Source of the DNA: an uncultured Acetatifactor sp.
Lineage (GTDB): Bacteria > Bacillota > Clostridia > Lachnospirales > Lachnospiraceae
Reading direction: 5' to 3'
NCBI GenBank assembly: GCA_910585805.1
Contig: CAJUFB010000004.1
Coordinates: forward strand, 1-64,000
Length of the DNA stretch: 64,000 nt
The position numbers and the translations under genes were made by a program. Shown piece after piece: positions 1 to 9,261 of this stretch (position 1 is its first letter; each line of letters begins with the position of its first letter). The notes under the pieces were generated by a model. It did no database searches and was not told the origin of the DNA. It saw only the letters and a program-made list of their open reading frames with translations.

Positions 1-47
1 GAACAATGATTTCCAAAGTCCGGACAGGTGATGTATTTCACCCCGGA

Positions 48-410
48 TTACTCACGGAACATGCTTTCCTCCGGTCCGGGCTGAAAAACATTGCTGTCCG
101 GGCAGCTGTCTTCGGCCCATTTCTCATCTGTCATCTCTCCGTCGGGCTGCCAGTCGCTGCGATGACGCCGCCAGGCGCTTCGCCATACCTTGCGGCAGGC
201 ATTCATGGTAACTTTCAACAGCCAGGCTTTCTCGTGCTCCGGACTCTGAAAGGATCCCTGGTTCTTCAGATACTGGTAAAATACCTCCTGCACCACATCC
301 TCCGCATCCTCCACATTCTGAAGGCGTATGTAGCTGAGTTTGAACAGCATATCACCATACTGGTCAATTTTCAGTTGTAGCTCTCTCTCATCCGTACCTT
401 CCATCGCCAT
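48..410 (-). CDS. ECF-type RNA polymerase sigma factor, region 2 only (probably frameshifted)
   Basis: The 120-residue product has a recognisable sigma-70 region 2: a helix with YGDMLFKLSYIRL, then the acidic DAEDVVQEVF core, then the EKAWLLKVTMNACRK stretch. ECF factors are usually 160-190 residues and carry a DNA-binding region 4, which is absent because a TAA stops translation after ESMFRE. Read one base out of frame, the remaining window sequence continues as VIRGEIHHLSGLWKSLF, which could be the start of region 4. A single-base deletion near position 48 is therefore likely, with region 4 running off the left edge. The start is uncertain; the second Met is two codons in, and no strong ribosome site is seen. 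The product would not be a functional sigma factor unless the frame is restored. Confidence 0.65.
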   Translation of the reverse strand: MAMEGTDERELQLKIDQYGDMLFKLSYIRLQNVEDAEDVVQEVFYQYLKNQGSFQSPEHEKAWLLKVTMNACRKVWRSAWRRHRSDWQPDGEMTDEKWAEDSCPDSNVFQPGPEESMFRE

Positions 411-581
411 AAAGTTTTACGTGTGACCTTTTCTTCTATTTATTAATATCCCGCAGCATATCGTTTTACTGCAAATATTTTAAAATACTTTTGTATCAAA
501 GTTGCATAAATTCCTTCGCCATCTTGTAAAAACTGACTGTATGCCTTATATCACCTCAATATGAGCCATCACGCACAAAAA

Positions 582-612
582 ACAGGAAAAAGAGCATGCC
601 CTCCGCATGCTC
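582..612 (-). terminator. Rho-independent terminator of the AI-2E family gene
   Basis: On the minus strand a perfect 8-bp stem GAGCATGC/GCATGCTC with a short loop is followed by a T-run. It lies about 35 bases past the stop of the gene at 648-1859 and probably ends the engB-side transcript. Confidence 0.75.
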
Positions 613-647
613 TCATCTATATAGACTGCTTTTCAGCCGAAAAAGTT

Positions 648-1859
648 TCACTTTTCGAAAATATTTTCAGAATTTTTTCTGTCCAGCTCTCCCGCCGCCT
701 TCTCATTCCGAAGCCGCATCTCTTCCACCTCGGACAGGTCCTGCTTCTCCAGGCTCCTGAAGCGATTCACTCCAGCCAGCAGGATCAGGATGCTGTTTTT
801 GGTGGTCTCAAAAGCGCCGTCCTCGTATAGGGTATAAACCAATAAGCCCACAGGCACCGCCACGATCATACCGACCACACCGCCCACTTTATAACCGATA
901 AACAGTAAAAATAAAGTAGGAAGAGGCGGCACACCGATGGAGTCCCCCACGATCTTGGGTTGGATCAGCTGTCTCGCCAGCTGACCCACCCCCCATATCA
1001 CCAGAAGCCCTATGGCCGTCTTATATTCCGCCGTCAGGATCCGGATCACCGCCCATGGGATCAGCACCGTCCCGGTACCCAGGAAAGGCAGAAAATCAAG
1101 AATGGCAATCCCCAGCGCGATCAGGGCGAAATAATTCACTCTGAGAATGCCCAGTCCCACAAGCAGCAGAAAGTACATCCATATCTCTATCTTCAGCTGC
1201 GCTTTCAGATAACCTCCTACGGATTTCACCAGACTGCTTCTTACCATGTGGCAACGAAGCAGCATGGAGGCAGGCATATGTCCCCGGAACCATTCATTGA
1301 TATGATGCCGCTCCGCCACAAAGAAATAGGACGACAGCAACGCCATGATCACACCGATAAAGACTGCCGGAAGCTGCATTGCAAAATTCCCCGCAGCCAC
1401 AATCGTGGGAGAACCTACCTTTTCCAGCAGCTCCCCCATATAGGAATCCAGTTCCAGCACATTTTCATCCAGATTCAGATGCAGGCCTCCGGGAAGTTTT
1501 CCAAGAAGCTGATTCAGATTCAGGACAATACTGCTAAAGTCCTCTTCGGCCCTTTCCAGCATTTCCGGAAGGGCTCCGATCAGTCCTTTCATCTGCTCAA
1601 AAAGCTGCGCACATACAATATAAATCACCAGCACCACCAGCGCAATGACTGCAATGATCACAAATGCGCTGCCGATTTTCCTCTTCAGTTTTATTTTCTC
1701 TTCAAAGAAGCGGACCAGCGGACCAGCGATCAGAGCGATTACCCAACCCACCACAAAAGGCGCAAAGAAAACAATCGCCCTTGGGATCAGCCAGACAATA
1801 CCAAACAATATTATTGCGGCTACCACCAGGTTCACCAGAGCTTTCCAGTATCTCCTCAT
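648..1859 (-). CDS. AI-2E family (UPF0118/YtvI-like) integral membrane protein
   Basis: A 403-residue polytopic protein. It has two N-terminal hydrophobic helices, a central soluble region with amphipathic sequence (about residues 80-150), then five or six further helices, with the family's IGVPPLPTLFLLFIGY-type segment near residue 320. This is the layout of the AI-2E/PerM family, whose sporulation member in Bacillus is YtvI; which substrate or ion it moves cannot be told from sequence. The ATG overlaps the stop of engB by 4 bases (ATGA), so the two are translationally coupled. The C-terminal ~40 residues are charged and probably cytoplasmic. A terminator follows the stop. Confidence in the family is high; the link to sporulation is only inferred. 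Confidence 0.85.
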   Translation of the reverse strand: MRRYWKALVNLVVAAIILFGIVWLIPRAIVFFAPFVVGWVIALIAGPLVRFFEEKIKLKRKIGSAFVIIAVIALVVLVIYIVCAQLFEQMKGLIGALPEMLERAEEDFSSIVLNLNQLLGKLPGGLHLNLDENVLELDSYMGELLEKVGSPTIVAAGNFAMQLPAVFIGVIMALLSSYFFVAERHHINEWFRGHMPASMLLRCHMVRSSLVKSVGGYLKAQLKIEIWMYFLLLVGLGILRVNYFALIALGIAILDFLPFLGTGTVLIPWAVIRILTAEYKTAIGLLVIWGVGQLARQLIQPKIVGDSIGVPPLPTLFLLFIGYKVGGVVGMIVAVPVGLLVYTLYEDGAFETTKNSILILLAGVNRFRSLEKQDLSEVEEMRLRNEKAAGELDRKNSENIFEK

Positions 1860-2449
1860 AGATTTTCCTCCAGGACAGCATCCAGTATCCCGTATATCTC
1901 ATCCCGTCCCTGTTTTGTCTCTGTCGAAAACGGAATGACAGCATCGCCGCCTCCCATGCCCAGAACGCCGCGTATCTGTTTCAGCTGCCCCTGTACCTGA
2001 CTGCGCTTTATCTTATCCAGCTTGGTAGCTATGATGACAGGCTGATAACCGCTTCTCGTAATCCAGTCGTACATGGTGCGGTCATTTTCCGAGGGCGCAT
2101 GTCTGATATCTACCAGAAGAAAGACCTGCTTCAGCTGCTTCGACTTATGCAGATACCTCTCCACCATTTTCCCCCACTGAGCCTTTACGGCTTCATTTGC
2201 CTTCGCGTAGCCGTATCCGGGCAAGTCTACAAAATAGAGGGCATTGTTAACATTATAAAAATTGATCGTCTGCGTTTTGCCGGGCTGGGAGCTTGTGCGG
2301 GCAAGCGCCTTGCGGTTCATCAACGCATTGATCAGGGAAGATTTCCCCACGTTGCTCTTGCCGGCAAATGCCACCTCCGGCAGCCGAGACTCCGGCAATT
2401 TGCTGGTGACACCGCACACTGTCTCCAGACTGACCTGCCTGATTACCAT
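1856..2449 (-). CDS. engB: Ribosome biogenesis GTP-binding protein EngB/YsxC
   Basis: A 197-residue TRAFAC-class GTPase needed for late large-subunit assembly in related bacteria. G1 is GKSNVGKSS (residues 30-38), the switch I Thr lies in PGKTQTINF, G3 is DLPGYGYA (75-82), G4 is TKLDK and a G5-like segment FSTETKQG follows. Length is standard. I chose the Met of MVIRQVSLE because AAGGA lies 8 bases upstream; the earlier in-frame Met three codons up has its ATG abutting that site. The neighbouring tig-clpP-clpX group is the usual Firmicutes context, but lon, which commonly lies between clpX and this gene, is absent here and a repeat element occupies the gap. Confidence 0.95.
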   Translation of the reverse strand: MVIRQVSLETVCGVTSKLPESRLPEVAFAGKSNVGKSSLINALMNRKALARTSSQPGKTQTINFYNVNNALYFVDLPGYGYAKANEAVKAQWGKMVERYLHKSKQLKQVFLLVDIRHAPSENDRTMYDWITRSGYQPVIIATKLDKIKRSQVQGQLKQIRGVLGMGGGDAVIPFSTETKQGRDEIYGILDAVLEENL

Positions 2450-2551
2450 TCGCCACATCCTTTCTCAGGAAATATTTCAAAAAACTGCTGTGCTAAAAAT
2501 CGCGTCTCCACACAGAATATCACCCGAAACATTCCCACTGTTTTCCCTTGA

Positions 2552-2653
2552 GAATTGTCGGAAAATAACTGCTACAACTTCTTTGGGAAAAAGCCCATAA
2601 ATACAAAGGAAACGGCTTTAAACTCGTAGCGGTTATCTGCGGACACTTCCTTA
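2552..2653. repeat. Family A foldback element, copy 1
   Basis: About 102 bp. One end reads AATTGTCGGAAAATAACTGC and the other, inverted, AAGGAAGTGTCCGCAGATAA. The arms pair over roughly 30 bases. It is flanked on the right by TTA like the other copies (23406, 37135, 38214, 44151, 48386, 48500, 60906). No ORF inside. It fills the gap where lon often sits. Confidence 0.8.
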
Positions 2654-2773
2654 TTTCCTGCCAAGTTACTATACACCAGATCAATTTACAGTCATGTGTA
2701 ATATGAAAGACCGCCAGGCCCTCATCCTGCCACGGACAACGATGCGAATTCCGACGATCCCGGGTAAAAATAC

Positions 2774-2803
2774 AAAAAGCGCCGTCACCCGGGACAGCGC
2801 TTT
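2774..2803 (-). terminator. Rho-independent terminator after clpX
   Basis: Minus-strand hairpin AAAGCGC...GCGCTTT followed by a T-run, about 60 bases past the clpX stop. It separates the tig-clpP-clpX transcript from engB. Confidence 0.7.
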
Positions 2804-2865
2804 CCATCTGCACGTTCAGTATGGTCCAGCCATCCCGGAGATTGTACCGTCAATCATTCAACCGG

Positions 2866-4140
2866 CTATATGGCTTTATTCAAACCTATCCTCCGCTCAT
2901 TCTTATGAATGGTCAGGGGTGCATTGCCTTCTTTCACCGTATCTTCTGTAATGATGCATTCTTCAATACTTTCATCAGAGGGGATCTCATACATGGTATC
3001 CATCAGAATATCCTCCATGATGGAGCGCAGCCCTCTGGCACCTGTCTTACGCTCGAAGGCCTTGGCGGCAATGGATTCCACCGCGCTGTCCTCAAAGGAG
3101 AGTTCCACACCGTCCATATCAAACAGCTTCTTATACTGCTTGATCAGGGCATTTTTCGGCTCCTTCAGAATACGGACCAGAGCTTCCGTATCGAGTCCTC
3201 TCAAAGAGACACAGATGGGCACACGGCCTACAAACTCGGGAATCAGCCCGAATTTCACCAGATCCTGAGGCGTGACTTCCTGAAGAATCTCCCCGATCTC
3301 TCTGGTGGTCTTCTGTGATACCTCAGTATTAAAGCCAATGGCCTTGCGGTCCAGCCTGGTCTCGATGATCTTCTCCAACCCGTCAAAAGCCCCTCCGCAG
3401 ACAAACAGAATATTGGAGGTGTCAATGGAGATCAGCTCCTGATGGGGATGTTTTCTTCCTCCCTGGGGCGGCACATTTGCCACAGTCCCCTCCACAATTT
3501 TCAGAAGCGCCTGCTGAACGCCCTCCCCTGATACATCCCGGGTAATGGACACATTCTCTCCTTTTTTGGTGATCTTGTCGATCTCATCGATATAGATCAT
3601 GCCATACTGGGCGCGCTCCACGTCATAGTCCGCCGCCTGGATCAGCTTGAGCAGGATGTTCTCCACATCCTCTCCCACATATCCGGCTTCTGTCAATGTG
3701 GTCGCATCCGCAATCGCAAAAGGGACATTGATGATCTTTGCCAGAGTCTGGGCCAGGTAAGTCTTGCCCGATCCCGTAGGCCCTACCATAATGATATTGC
3801 TCTTCTGAAGTTCCACGTCGTCCAGATCCCTGGGCGCCATCACTCTCTTGTAATGATTATAGACAGCCACGGAGAGCACTTTCTTCGCCTCCTCCTGTCC
3901 AACCACATACTCATCCAGAAAGCTCTTGATCTCAACGGGTTTCAGAAGATTGATGTCGGGACGGACAGATTCCTCCTCTTCCTCTTCCTGCAGCTCCTCC
4001 TCCAGAATATCCGTGCAGATCTCTACACAATCATCACAGATATAGACTCCTGCCGGGCCTGCGATCAGCTTGCGGACCTGGTTCTGGGTCTTATTGCAGA
4101 AGGAGCATCTGATATCGCTTCCGATAATTCTTCCTGCCAT
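2866..4140 (-). CDS. clpX: ATP-dependent Clp protease ATP-binding subunit ClpX
   Basis: The 424-residue AAA+ unfoldase that feeds substrates to ClpP. It has an N-terminal zinc-binding domain (Cys 12/15 and the pair in CDDC near 35-38), Walker A GPTGSGKT, pore loop GYVG, Walker B IYIDEIDK, the second pore motif in GRKHPHQ, and the IGF loop that docks on ClpP. The start is the Met of MAGRIIG: AGGAG lies 8 bases upstream and the zinc domain begins right after. A longer in-frame reading upstream only translates the inserted family B element ([10 protein letters not shown]), which is an artefact. It lies downstream of clpP with that element between them, and a terminator follows. Confidence 0.98.
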   Translation of the reverse strand: MAGRIIGSDIRCSFCNKTQNQVRKLIAGPAGVYICDDCVEICTDILEEELQEEEEEESVRPDINLLKPVEIKSFLDEYVVGQEEAKKVLSVAVYNHYKRVMAPRDLDDVELQKSNIIMVGPTGSGKTYLAQTLAKIINVPFAIADATTLTEAGYVGEDVENILLKLIQAADYDVERAQYGMIYIDEIDKITKKGENVSITRDVSGEGVQQALLKIVEGTVANVPPQGGRKHPHQELISIDTSNILFVCGGAFDGLEKIIETRLDRKAIGFNTEVSQKTTREIGEILQEVTPQDLVKFGLIPEFVGRVPICVSLRGLDTEALVRILKEPKNALIKQYKKLFDMDGVELSFEDSAVESIAAKAFERKTGARGLRSIMEDILMDTMYEIPSDESIEECIITEDTVKEGNAPLTIHKNERRIGLNKAI

Positions 4141-4167
4141 TCCTTTACTCCTAAATGTTATAATGTA

Positions 4168-4264
4168 TACTGCACGCCGGTTGAATTTGCAGTGCAACCC
4201 GACTGCAGACCGCAGCCAGGTACTTTCCCTGAGGCATCAATGTAAATCCTGGCGGTCTGCAGTA
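4168..4264. repeat. Family B foldback element between clpP and clpX
   Basis: 97 bp, starting TACTGC and ending GCAGTA (6-bp terminal inverted repeats), with TA directly on both sides as a target duplication. The main stem is ACTGCAGACCGC pairing with GCGGTCTGCAGT. It begins 5 bases past the clpP stop and ends about 27 bases before the clpX start. Other copies: 38233, 60925, 50681 (divergent) and 15196 (27-bp remnant). Confidence 0.85.
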
Positions 4265-4269
4265 TAACT

Positions 4270-4869
4270 TTATTTTCCGCTCTGCGTATCATGGGAACTG
4301 ATCACCATGTCAATAATGCCATATTCCTTCGCTTCCTCAGCGCTCATCCAGTTATCACGCTCCGTATCCGCGCAGATCTGCTCATAATCCCTGCCGGTGT
4401 TCTCTGCAAGGATATGGTTTAGTTTCTCTTTCGTTCTTAAAATATGCTTTGCGGCAATCTCAATCTCCGTTGCCTGTCCCTGTGTGCCGCCTGCCGGCTG
4501 ATGAATCATGATCTCCGCGTTGGGCAGCGCAAAACGCTTCCCCTTCGCGCCGCCTGCCAGCAGGAAAGATCCCATGCTGGCCGCCATGCCGATACATACG
4601 GTAGACACATCACACTTGATATAATGCATGGTATCGTAGATCGCCATACCCGCCGTAATGACGCCGCCGGGGCTGTTGATATACAGATGGATATCCTTCT
4701 CCGGATCCTCAGCCTCCAGAAACAGCAGCTGAGCCACCACAATGCTGGCGGAGGTATCATTCACTTCCTCACCCAGCACAATAATCCTGTCTTTCAAAAG
4801 CCTTGAGTAGATATCGTAGGATCTCTCTCCCCTGCTGGTCTGCTCAATGACATAAGGCACTAAACTCAT
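4270..4869 (-). CDS. clpP: ATP-dependent Clp protease proteolytic subunit ClpP
   Basis: A 199-residue serine peptidase that forms the tetradecameric chamber used by ClpX. The catalytic triad is visible: Ser98 in GMAASMGS, His123 in MIHQP and Asp172 in ERD. The oxyanion-region segment NSPGG is also present. The start is the Met of MSLVPYV, preceded by GGGAGG 8 bases upstream; an in-frame Met five codons earlier falls inside that ribosome site. It follows tig by about 95 bases and shares an operon with clpX. Length and sequence are ordinary for the family. Confidence 0.98.
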   Translation of the reverse strand: MSLVPYVIEQTSRGERSYDIYSRLLKDRIIVLGEEVNDTSASIVVAQLLFLEAEDPEKDIHLYINSPGGVITAGMAIYDTMHYIKCDVSTVCIGMAASMGSFLLAGGAKGKRFALPNAEIMIHQPAGGTQGQATEIEIAAKHILRTKEKLNHILAENTGRDYEQICADTERDNWMSAEEAKEYGIIDMVISSHDTQSGK

Positions 4870-4965
4870 ATTAAAACCTCCCACATTATCCGGTGTCTGC
4901 CCTTTCTCTGTCTGAAATAAACTCAGAAAACGGAACAGACACCTTCTCTGATTCCGTATACACGT

Positions 4966-6255
4966 TTATTCCTCTACGGCATTCTCCACTACGAAGTCAA
5001 CGGCCTTCCTGACACAGATATCCTCGCTTACCTGCTCTCTGCCGTCCTCGCCCAGCATCTCTTCCACCTTTTCAGGATCCATCTTGTATGCTTCACTCAT
5101 CTTCCTCAGTTCTTCTTCAATCTCTTCCTCAGAAGCCGTAATATTCTCTGCCGCCGCAACAGCCTCCAGGATCAGTCTGGACTGGATGCGCTTCATTACC
5201 TGAGGCTTCACCTGATCCATGAACTGCTGCCTGGTCATGCCGGTGAACTGCATATACTGCTCAAAGGAAATCCCCTGGTACTGCAGTCTCCGGGCATAAT
5301 CCTGCACCATCTGTCTCTGCTGAGTATCGATCATGGGCTGCGGGATATCCATCTGCGCATCTGCGATAATGGCATCCACCACTGCCTCTTCCTTCTTCGC
5401 CCTGGCTGCTTCCGCTTTTCTGCCTTCCAGCTTCTTCCTGATCTCCTCTTTATATTCCTCTACCGTATCGCTTTCCTCGGAGATTTCTCCTACAAAGTCA
5501 TCATCCAGTTCCGGAAGCTGCTTTTCCTGCAGTCTCTTGACCGTACATTTGAATACTGCGGGCTTTCCGGCAAGCTCCTCTGCCTGATAATCCTCCGGGA
5601 AAGTCACGTTCACATCCATTTCTTCGTCCAGCCCGGCTCCGATCAGCGCTTCCTCAAAACCGGGAATGAAAGCATGAGAACCGATGGTCAAAGGATAATC
5701 GCTTCCCTTACCGCCCTCAAAAGCTTCCCCGTCCATAAAGCCCTCAAAATCAATAGTTGCAATGTCGCCGTCCTGAACTGTCCTGTCGGTAATCTCTACG
5801 GTTCTGGCATTCTTATCACGCTCTCTGTCGATCTCTGCCGTTATTTCCTCCTCAGTGACATCCAGATCAGACTTTTCTACCTTGATGCCCTTGTACTGTC
5901 CCAGCGTCACTTCAGGCTTCAGAGCCACTTCCGCCGTAAAAATGAAGGGCTTGCCTGCCTCCAGCTGCACCACATCCACCTTGGGAGCGGATACGATCAC
6001 TTCCTCGCATTCATCATAAGCCTGCTCATAGGCATCGGGGATCAGAGCATTTGCCGCATCCTCATAGAACAGCTCTTTGCCGTACATCTGCTCCAGCATC
6101 TTCCGGGGAGCTTTCCCCTTTCTGAATCCGGGAAGGCTGATCTTATTCCTGTTCTTCAGATATGCGCCTTCGATTGCCTTTTCCAACTGCTCAGCGGACA
6201 CCTCAATTGTCAGTCTCGCCATATTATTGCCTAATTTTTCTACCTGTAAACCCAT
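4966..6255 (-). CDS. tig: Trigger factor (ribosome-associated chaperone, peptidyl-prolyl isomerase)
   Basis: The 429-residue product has the three trigger-factor parts. The N-terminal ribosome-binding domain carries the signature GFRKGKAPRK (about residues 43-52), the FKBP-type isomerase domain lies around 150-245 (VQDGDIATIDFEGFMDG), and a helical C-terminal chaperone domain follows. The start Met of MGLQVEKLG has AAGGAGG 9 bases upstream; about 50 codons of open frame upstream lack such a signal. It is the first gene of the tig-clpP-clpX operon, and a sigma-A-like promoter lies about 160 bases upstream. Confidence 0.97.
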   Translation of the reverse strand: MGLQVEKLGNNMARLTIEVSAEQLEKAIEGAYLKNRNKISLPGFRKGKAPRKMLEQMYGKELFYEDAANALIPDAYEQAYDECEEVIVSAPKVDVVQLEAGKPFIFTAEVALKPEVTLGQYKGIKVEKSDLDVTEEEITAEIDRERDKNARTVEITDRTVQDGDIATIDFEGFMDGEAFEGGKGSDYPLTIGSHAFIPGFEEALIGAGLDEEMDVNVTFPEDYQAEELAGKPAVFKCTVKRLQEKQLPELDDDFVGEISEESDTVEEYKEEIRKKLEGRKAEAARAKKEEAVVDAIIADAQMDIPQPMIDTQQRQMVQDYARRLQYQGISFEQYMQFTGMTRQQFMDQVKPQVMKRIQSRLILEAVAAAENITASEEEIEEELRKMSEAYKMDPEKVEEMLGEDGREQVSEDICVRKAVDFVVENAVEE

Positions 6256-6413
6256 TCTTACATTTCCTCCTTCAATTCTGTGCCCTGTCACTGGTGCGCA
6301 TCCTTCTATTTCAGAAAAATCGTTACCCTTCATCCTCCGGCGCATAGCAAAACGCTTCTTAATCATAAGTAAAAAAGGTTCCATGCCGCATAGACACAGC
6401 CGCAATTATAGAG

Positions 6414-6442
6414 ATTATAGCATAGTGTATTAAAAAACACAA
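6414..6442 (-). promoter_or_regulatory. Candidate sigma-A promoter of tig-clpP-clpX
   Basis: Minus strand: -35 TTGTGT, a 17-base spacer and -10 TATAAT preceded by TGC. The -10 is perfect and the spacing ideal, though the -35 is weak. The leader to tig would be about 150 bases. Confidence 0.6.
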
Positions 6443-6636
6443 ATGTTTTCCTCATTTTTTCACTTTATTTGTTTCTTAAATATTTCTAAAACGCTCTGCA
6501 CACATCTTTTCCTGGATCATGTACTTTCCAGACCTGGAAAATCTTCATTCCGTTCAGGAATGCCCGCACTTTGGGCATTGTTCTATGTGAAGTCTGAACT
6601 CACTCAGCGAGGTACTTTCGAGCCCGGAGATTTCCT

Positions 6637-7644
6637 TCACATTTCTCCCAGGAGGATATCATGGTTCACCGTCCTGTAGAACATCCTTCGAAACTGCTCC
6701 GGCTCCCCTGTCTGTCCCAATACCCACATAACCTTGGCCACAGCCGCTTCCAGTGTCATATCATAAGCCTCCATCAGCCGGAATTCTTCCTTGATGACCT
6801 TTCCCACCCGGTATACTTCCATATCGCTGCCCTCATGGGTGACCTGGGTAGCCATCAGCACCAGCTTTCCCGCATCCCTCCACCGGCGTATCTCCGGATA
6901 AAAAGGAACCTCCCCATACTCCGGAAGCCCTCCCACACCAAATGCCTCTATGATCACACCGTCGTAATAAGGAAACAGCCGGTTCAATACGGCAGCGTCT
7001 GTACCCGGCACCAGCTTTAAGAGCAGGATCCTTTCATTCAGCTCATGATAAAACCGCACCGGCTCCGTCATTCTGTCCTTATCGTCAATGTAAAACACGA
7101 TCCTGCCGTCCCGTATCACAGCCACATTGGGAAAATTAATGCTGGAAAAAGCATCATAGCTTTTGGAGCGCTCCTTTTTGGCCCGGGTTCCCGCTATCAC
7201 ATTGCCGCCGAACACGATATTCACCCCATGGGCCCTGGGATCGGAGGCAAACCGGAGACTGTCCAGCAGATTGGTTCTGGCATCCGTCACAGGCAGGTCT
7301 ATGGGCTTCTGAGAGCCTGTAATGACAATCGGCTTCCTGCTGCCCTGCACCAGGTAAGACAGAGCCGCCGCAGTAAATGCCATGGTATCAGTGCCATGGC
7401 TGACTACAAATCCGTCATACTTCTCGTAATGCGCCTCCACTAAAGACGCAAGTTCCAGCCAGTGCCTGGCATATACATTTGTACTGTCCAGGCTGAAGGG
7501 CTGTATCACGTCCACGCTGCAGAATGTCCTGTGTTCCTCCACATACTGAAGCAGCTCCCCTGCCCGAATCTTCGGCGACAAGCCTTCCTCCGTGCGTCCC
7601 GACGCAATGGTTCCGCCCGTTGCAATCAACAGTATCTTTTTCAT
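6637..7644 (-). CDS. ansA: L-asparaginase, type I (cytosolic)
   Basis: A 335-residue enzyme hydrolysing asparagine to aspartate and ammonia. The first active-site Thr is Thr12 in IATGGTIAS and the second lies in SHGTDTMAFTA near residue 85, as in AnsA-type enzymes; ITGSQKP and GNVIAGTRAKK are also family segments. There is no signal peptide, so the product is cytoplasmic. The start Met is preceded by GGAGGAAAAGAA; the earlier in-frame Met has no ribosome site. The pepD-like gene lies about 100 bases upstream in the same direction, suggesting joint amino-acid salvage. No convincing terminator is seen in the ~380 bases between this gene and tig. Confidence 0.95.
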   Translation of the reverse strand: MKKILLIATGGTIASGRTEEGLSPKIRAGELLQYVEEHRTFCSVDVIQPFSLDSTNVYARHWLELASLVEAHYEKYDGFVVSHGTDTMAFTAAALSYLVQGSRKPIVITGSQKPIDLPVTDARTNLLDSLRFASDPRAHGVNIVFGGNVIAGTRAKKERSKSYDAFSSINFPNVAVIRDGRIVFYIDDKDRMTEPVRFYHELNERILLLKLVPGTDAAVLNRLFPYYDGVIIEAFGVGGLPEYGEVPFYPEIRRWRDAGKLVLMATQVTHEGSDMEVYRVGKVIKEEFRLMEAYDMTLEAAVAKVMWVLGQTGEPEQFRRMFYRTVNHDILLGEM

Positions 7645-7747
7645 TTCTTTTCCTCCGCCATGCTGCTTTCCCCACACCGTGCCAGAACAGCCTGTCTGCT
7701 TTCAACCGCAAAGAGCAGCTCAATAACCCATTCCCTGGCCGTCTTCT

Positions 7748-9199
7748 TCAGACATCCTTTTTCTCCAGCAGCTTCACCAGATATTCCCATACCCGTCTGA
7801 CAGAAGCTATGCTCAGTGTCTCCTCCGTGGTATGGATCCCGCTCATATCAGGCCCCAGTGACACGCAGTCCAGATCATGGATCTTGCTTCCCAGGATACC
7901 GCACTCCAGCCCTGCGTGAATCGCTTCCACCTTCGGCTCCGCGCCATACATCTCCCGGTATACTGCCACCATTTTCTCCCGCAGCGGAGAATTCCTGCGA
8001 TATTTCCAGCCCGGATAATCCCCTGACGCCTCACTGCCGCCCCCCGCCAGACAGGTCACTGCCGCAACCTTATCAAGCAGCGCATATTTCGCGCTCTCCA
8101 CACTGCTGCGCACGGCAAATTCCGCCAGGAGCTCTCCGTTTTCGTATTTCAGGATCCCCAGATTCAGAGATGTCTCCACCAATCCCGGCATATCAGCGCT
8201 CATGCCCTGCACTCCATTGGGCAGCGCAATCAGAAATGCCGCCATCCGTTTCGTATCTTCCGCCGTGACACAGGAATGCTTCCCCTCTGAAAAACTGCCC
8301 TCCCGAAGGAAAAAGCCCGGATCCCTGGATGCCAGCTCCGCCTGAATTTCCGCTTCCACAGTCTTTACGATTTCACGGAAAGTTTCTCTGTCCTTCTCCT
8401 CCGTCAGGATCACTGCCTTTGTCTCCCTTGGAATGGCATTGTCCGCCAGGCCGCCTTCCACTCCGATCAGACTCACCGGCAGCTTCTCAGCCAGCCTGTA
8501 GAGCAGTCTGCCGAACAGCACATTGGAATTTCCTCTCTCCTTGTGAATCTCACCGCCGGAATGACCGCCCTGAAGGCCCCCCAGCACAACCTCAACTGCC
8601 GTGCCCTCCCTCTCCGCAGCTGCTGCCGGCAGATGGCAATGCACCCTGGCACCGCCGGCACAGCTGGTGAGAAAGATGCCTTCCTCCTCCGAATCCAGGT
8701 TGATCATACGGCTGCCTGTGAGCATGGAAAGGTCTATGCCTCTGGCACCGTCCATCCCCACCTCCTCGTCGACGGTGATGATGATCTCCAGGCGGGGATG
8801 CTTTATGGTGTCAGAATCCAGAAGCGCCAGGGCATATGCCACCGCAATGCCGTCGTCTCCGCCCAGACTGGTTCCCTCCGCATAGATCAGATCGCCTTTC
8901 ACAGCAACCCGCAGGCCTTCCGTCTTCATATCAATATCGCAGTCCGGCTTCTTCACTGCCACCATGTCCATATGGCCCTGCAGAATCACGGCAGGCTCCT
9001 TCTCGTAGCCCGGTGTGGCTTCCTTTATTATAATGATGTTTTTCAGCTCATCCTGGATACAGCGCAATCCTCTCTCCCCGGCAAAATCCGCCAGATAGTC
9101 GCTGATCTGCCCCACGTTGCCCGAACCGTGGGGAATCCTCGTGATCTCCTCAAAAAAATGAAATACTCTCTGCGGTTCCAAATTTGATAAAACGCTCAT
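7748..9199 (-). CDS. pepD: Aminoacyl-histidine dipeptidase (PepD, M20 metallopeptidase)
   Basis: A 483-residue zinc dipeptidase of the PepD/M20 family. Metal-site segments are visible: LQGHMDMVA (His), GGDDGIAVAYAL (bridging Asp), VDEEVGMDGA (catalytic and metal Glu) and, near the C-terminus, IHAGLECG (His). The lid/dimerisation domain lies between about residues 185 and 390, with GGHSGGEIH inside it. The start Met of MSVLSNLEP has AAGGAGGAAAAA directly upstream. It is cytoplasmic and acts on X-His and other dipeptides. The asparaginase gene follows in the same direction. Length is normal. Confidence 0.95.
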   Translation of the reverse strand: MSVLSNLEPQRVFHFFEEITRIPHGSGNVGQISDYLADFAGERGLRCIQDELKNIIIIKEATPGYEKEPAVILQGHMDMVAVKKPDCDIDMKTEGLRVAVKGDLIYAEGTSLGGDDGIAVAYALALLDSDTIKHPRLEIIITVDEEVGMDGARGIDLSMLTGSRMINLDSEEEGIFLTSCAGGARVHCHLPAAAAEREGTAVEVVLGGLQGGHSGGEIHKERGNSNVLFGRLLYRLAEKLPVSLIGVEGGLADNAIPRETKAVILTEEKDRETFREIVKTVEAEIQAELASRDPGFFLREGSFSEGKHSCVTAEDTKRMAAFLIALPNGVQGMSADMPGLVETSLNLGILKYENGELLAEFAVRSSVESAKYALLDKVAAVTCLAGGGSEASGDYPGWKYRRNSPLREKMVAVYREMYGAEPKVEAIHAGLECGILGSKIHDLDCVSLGPDMSGIHTTEETLSIASVRRVWEYLVKLLEKKDV

Positions 9200-9261
9200 T
9201 TTTCCTCCTTCTGCCGCCTTTTGGCATATTTCCTGATCATTGAATCTTTTTGCCTGCTTTT

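Noticed and set aside
960..2000. Long plus-strand open frame (346 codons) opposite the AI-2E and engB genes
   Set aside because: Composition is His/Gln-rich without domains, and both genes opposite it are clear families, so it is an antisense shadow.
4141..4197. N-terminal extension of ClpX ([11 protein letters not shown]...)
   Set aside because: It is translated from the inserted family B element; the same peptide appears in front of the 37237 lipoprotein. The true start has its own ribosome site.
6559..6582. Terminator of the asparaginase gene
   Set aside because: TGCCC/GGGCA repeat is short and lacks a T-run on the minus strand.
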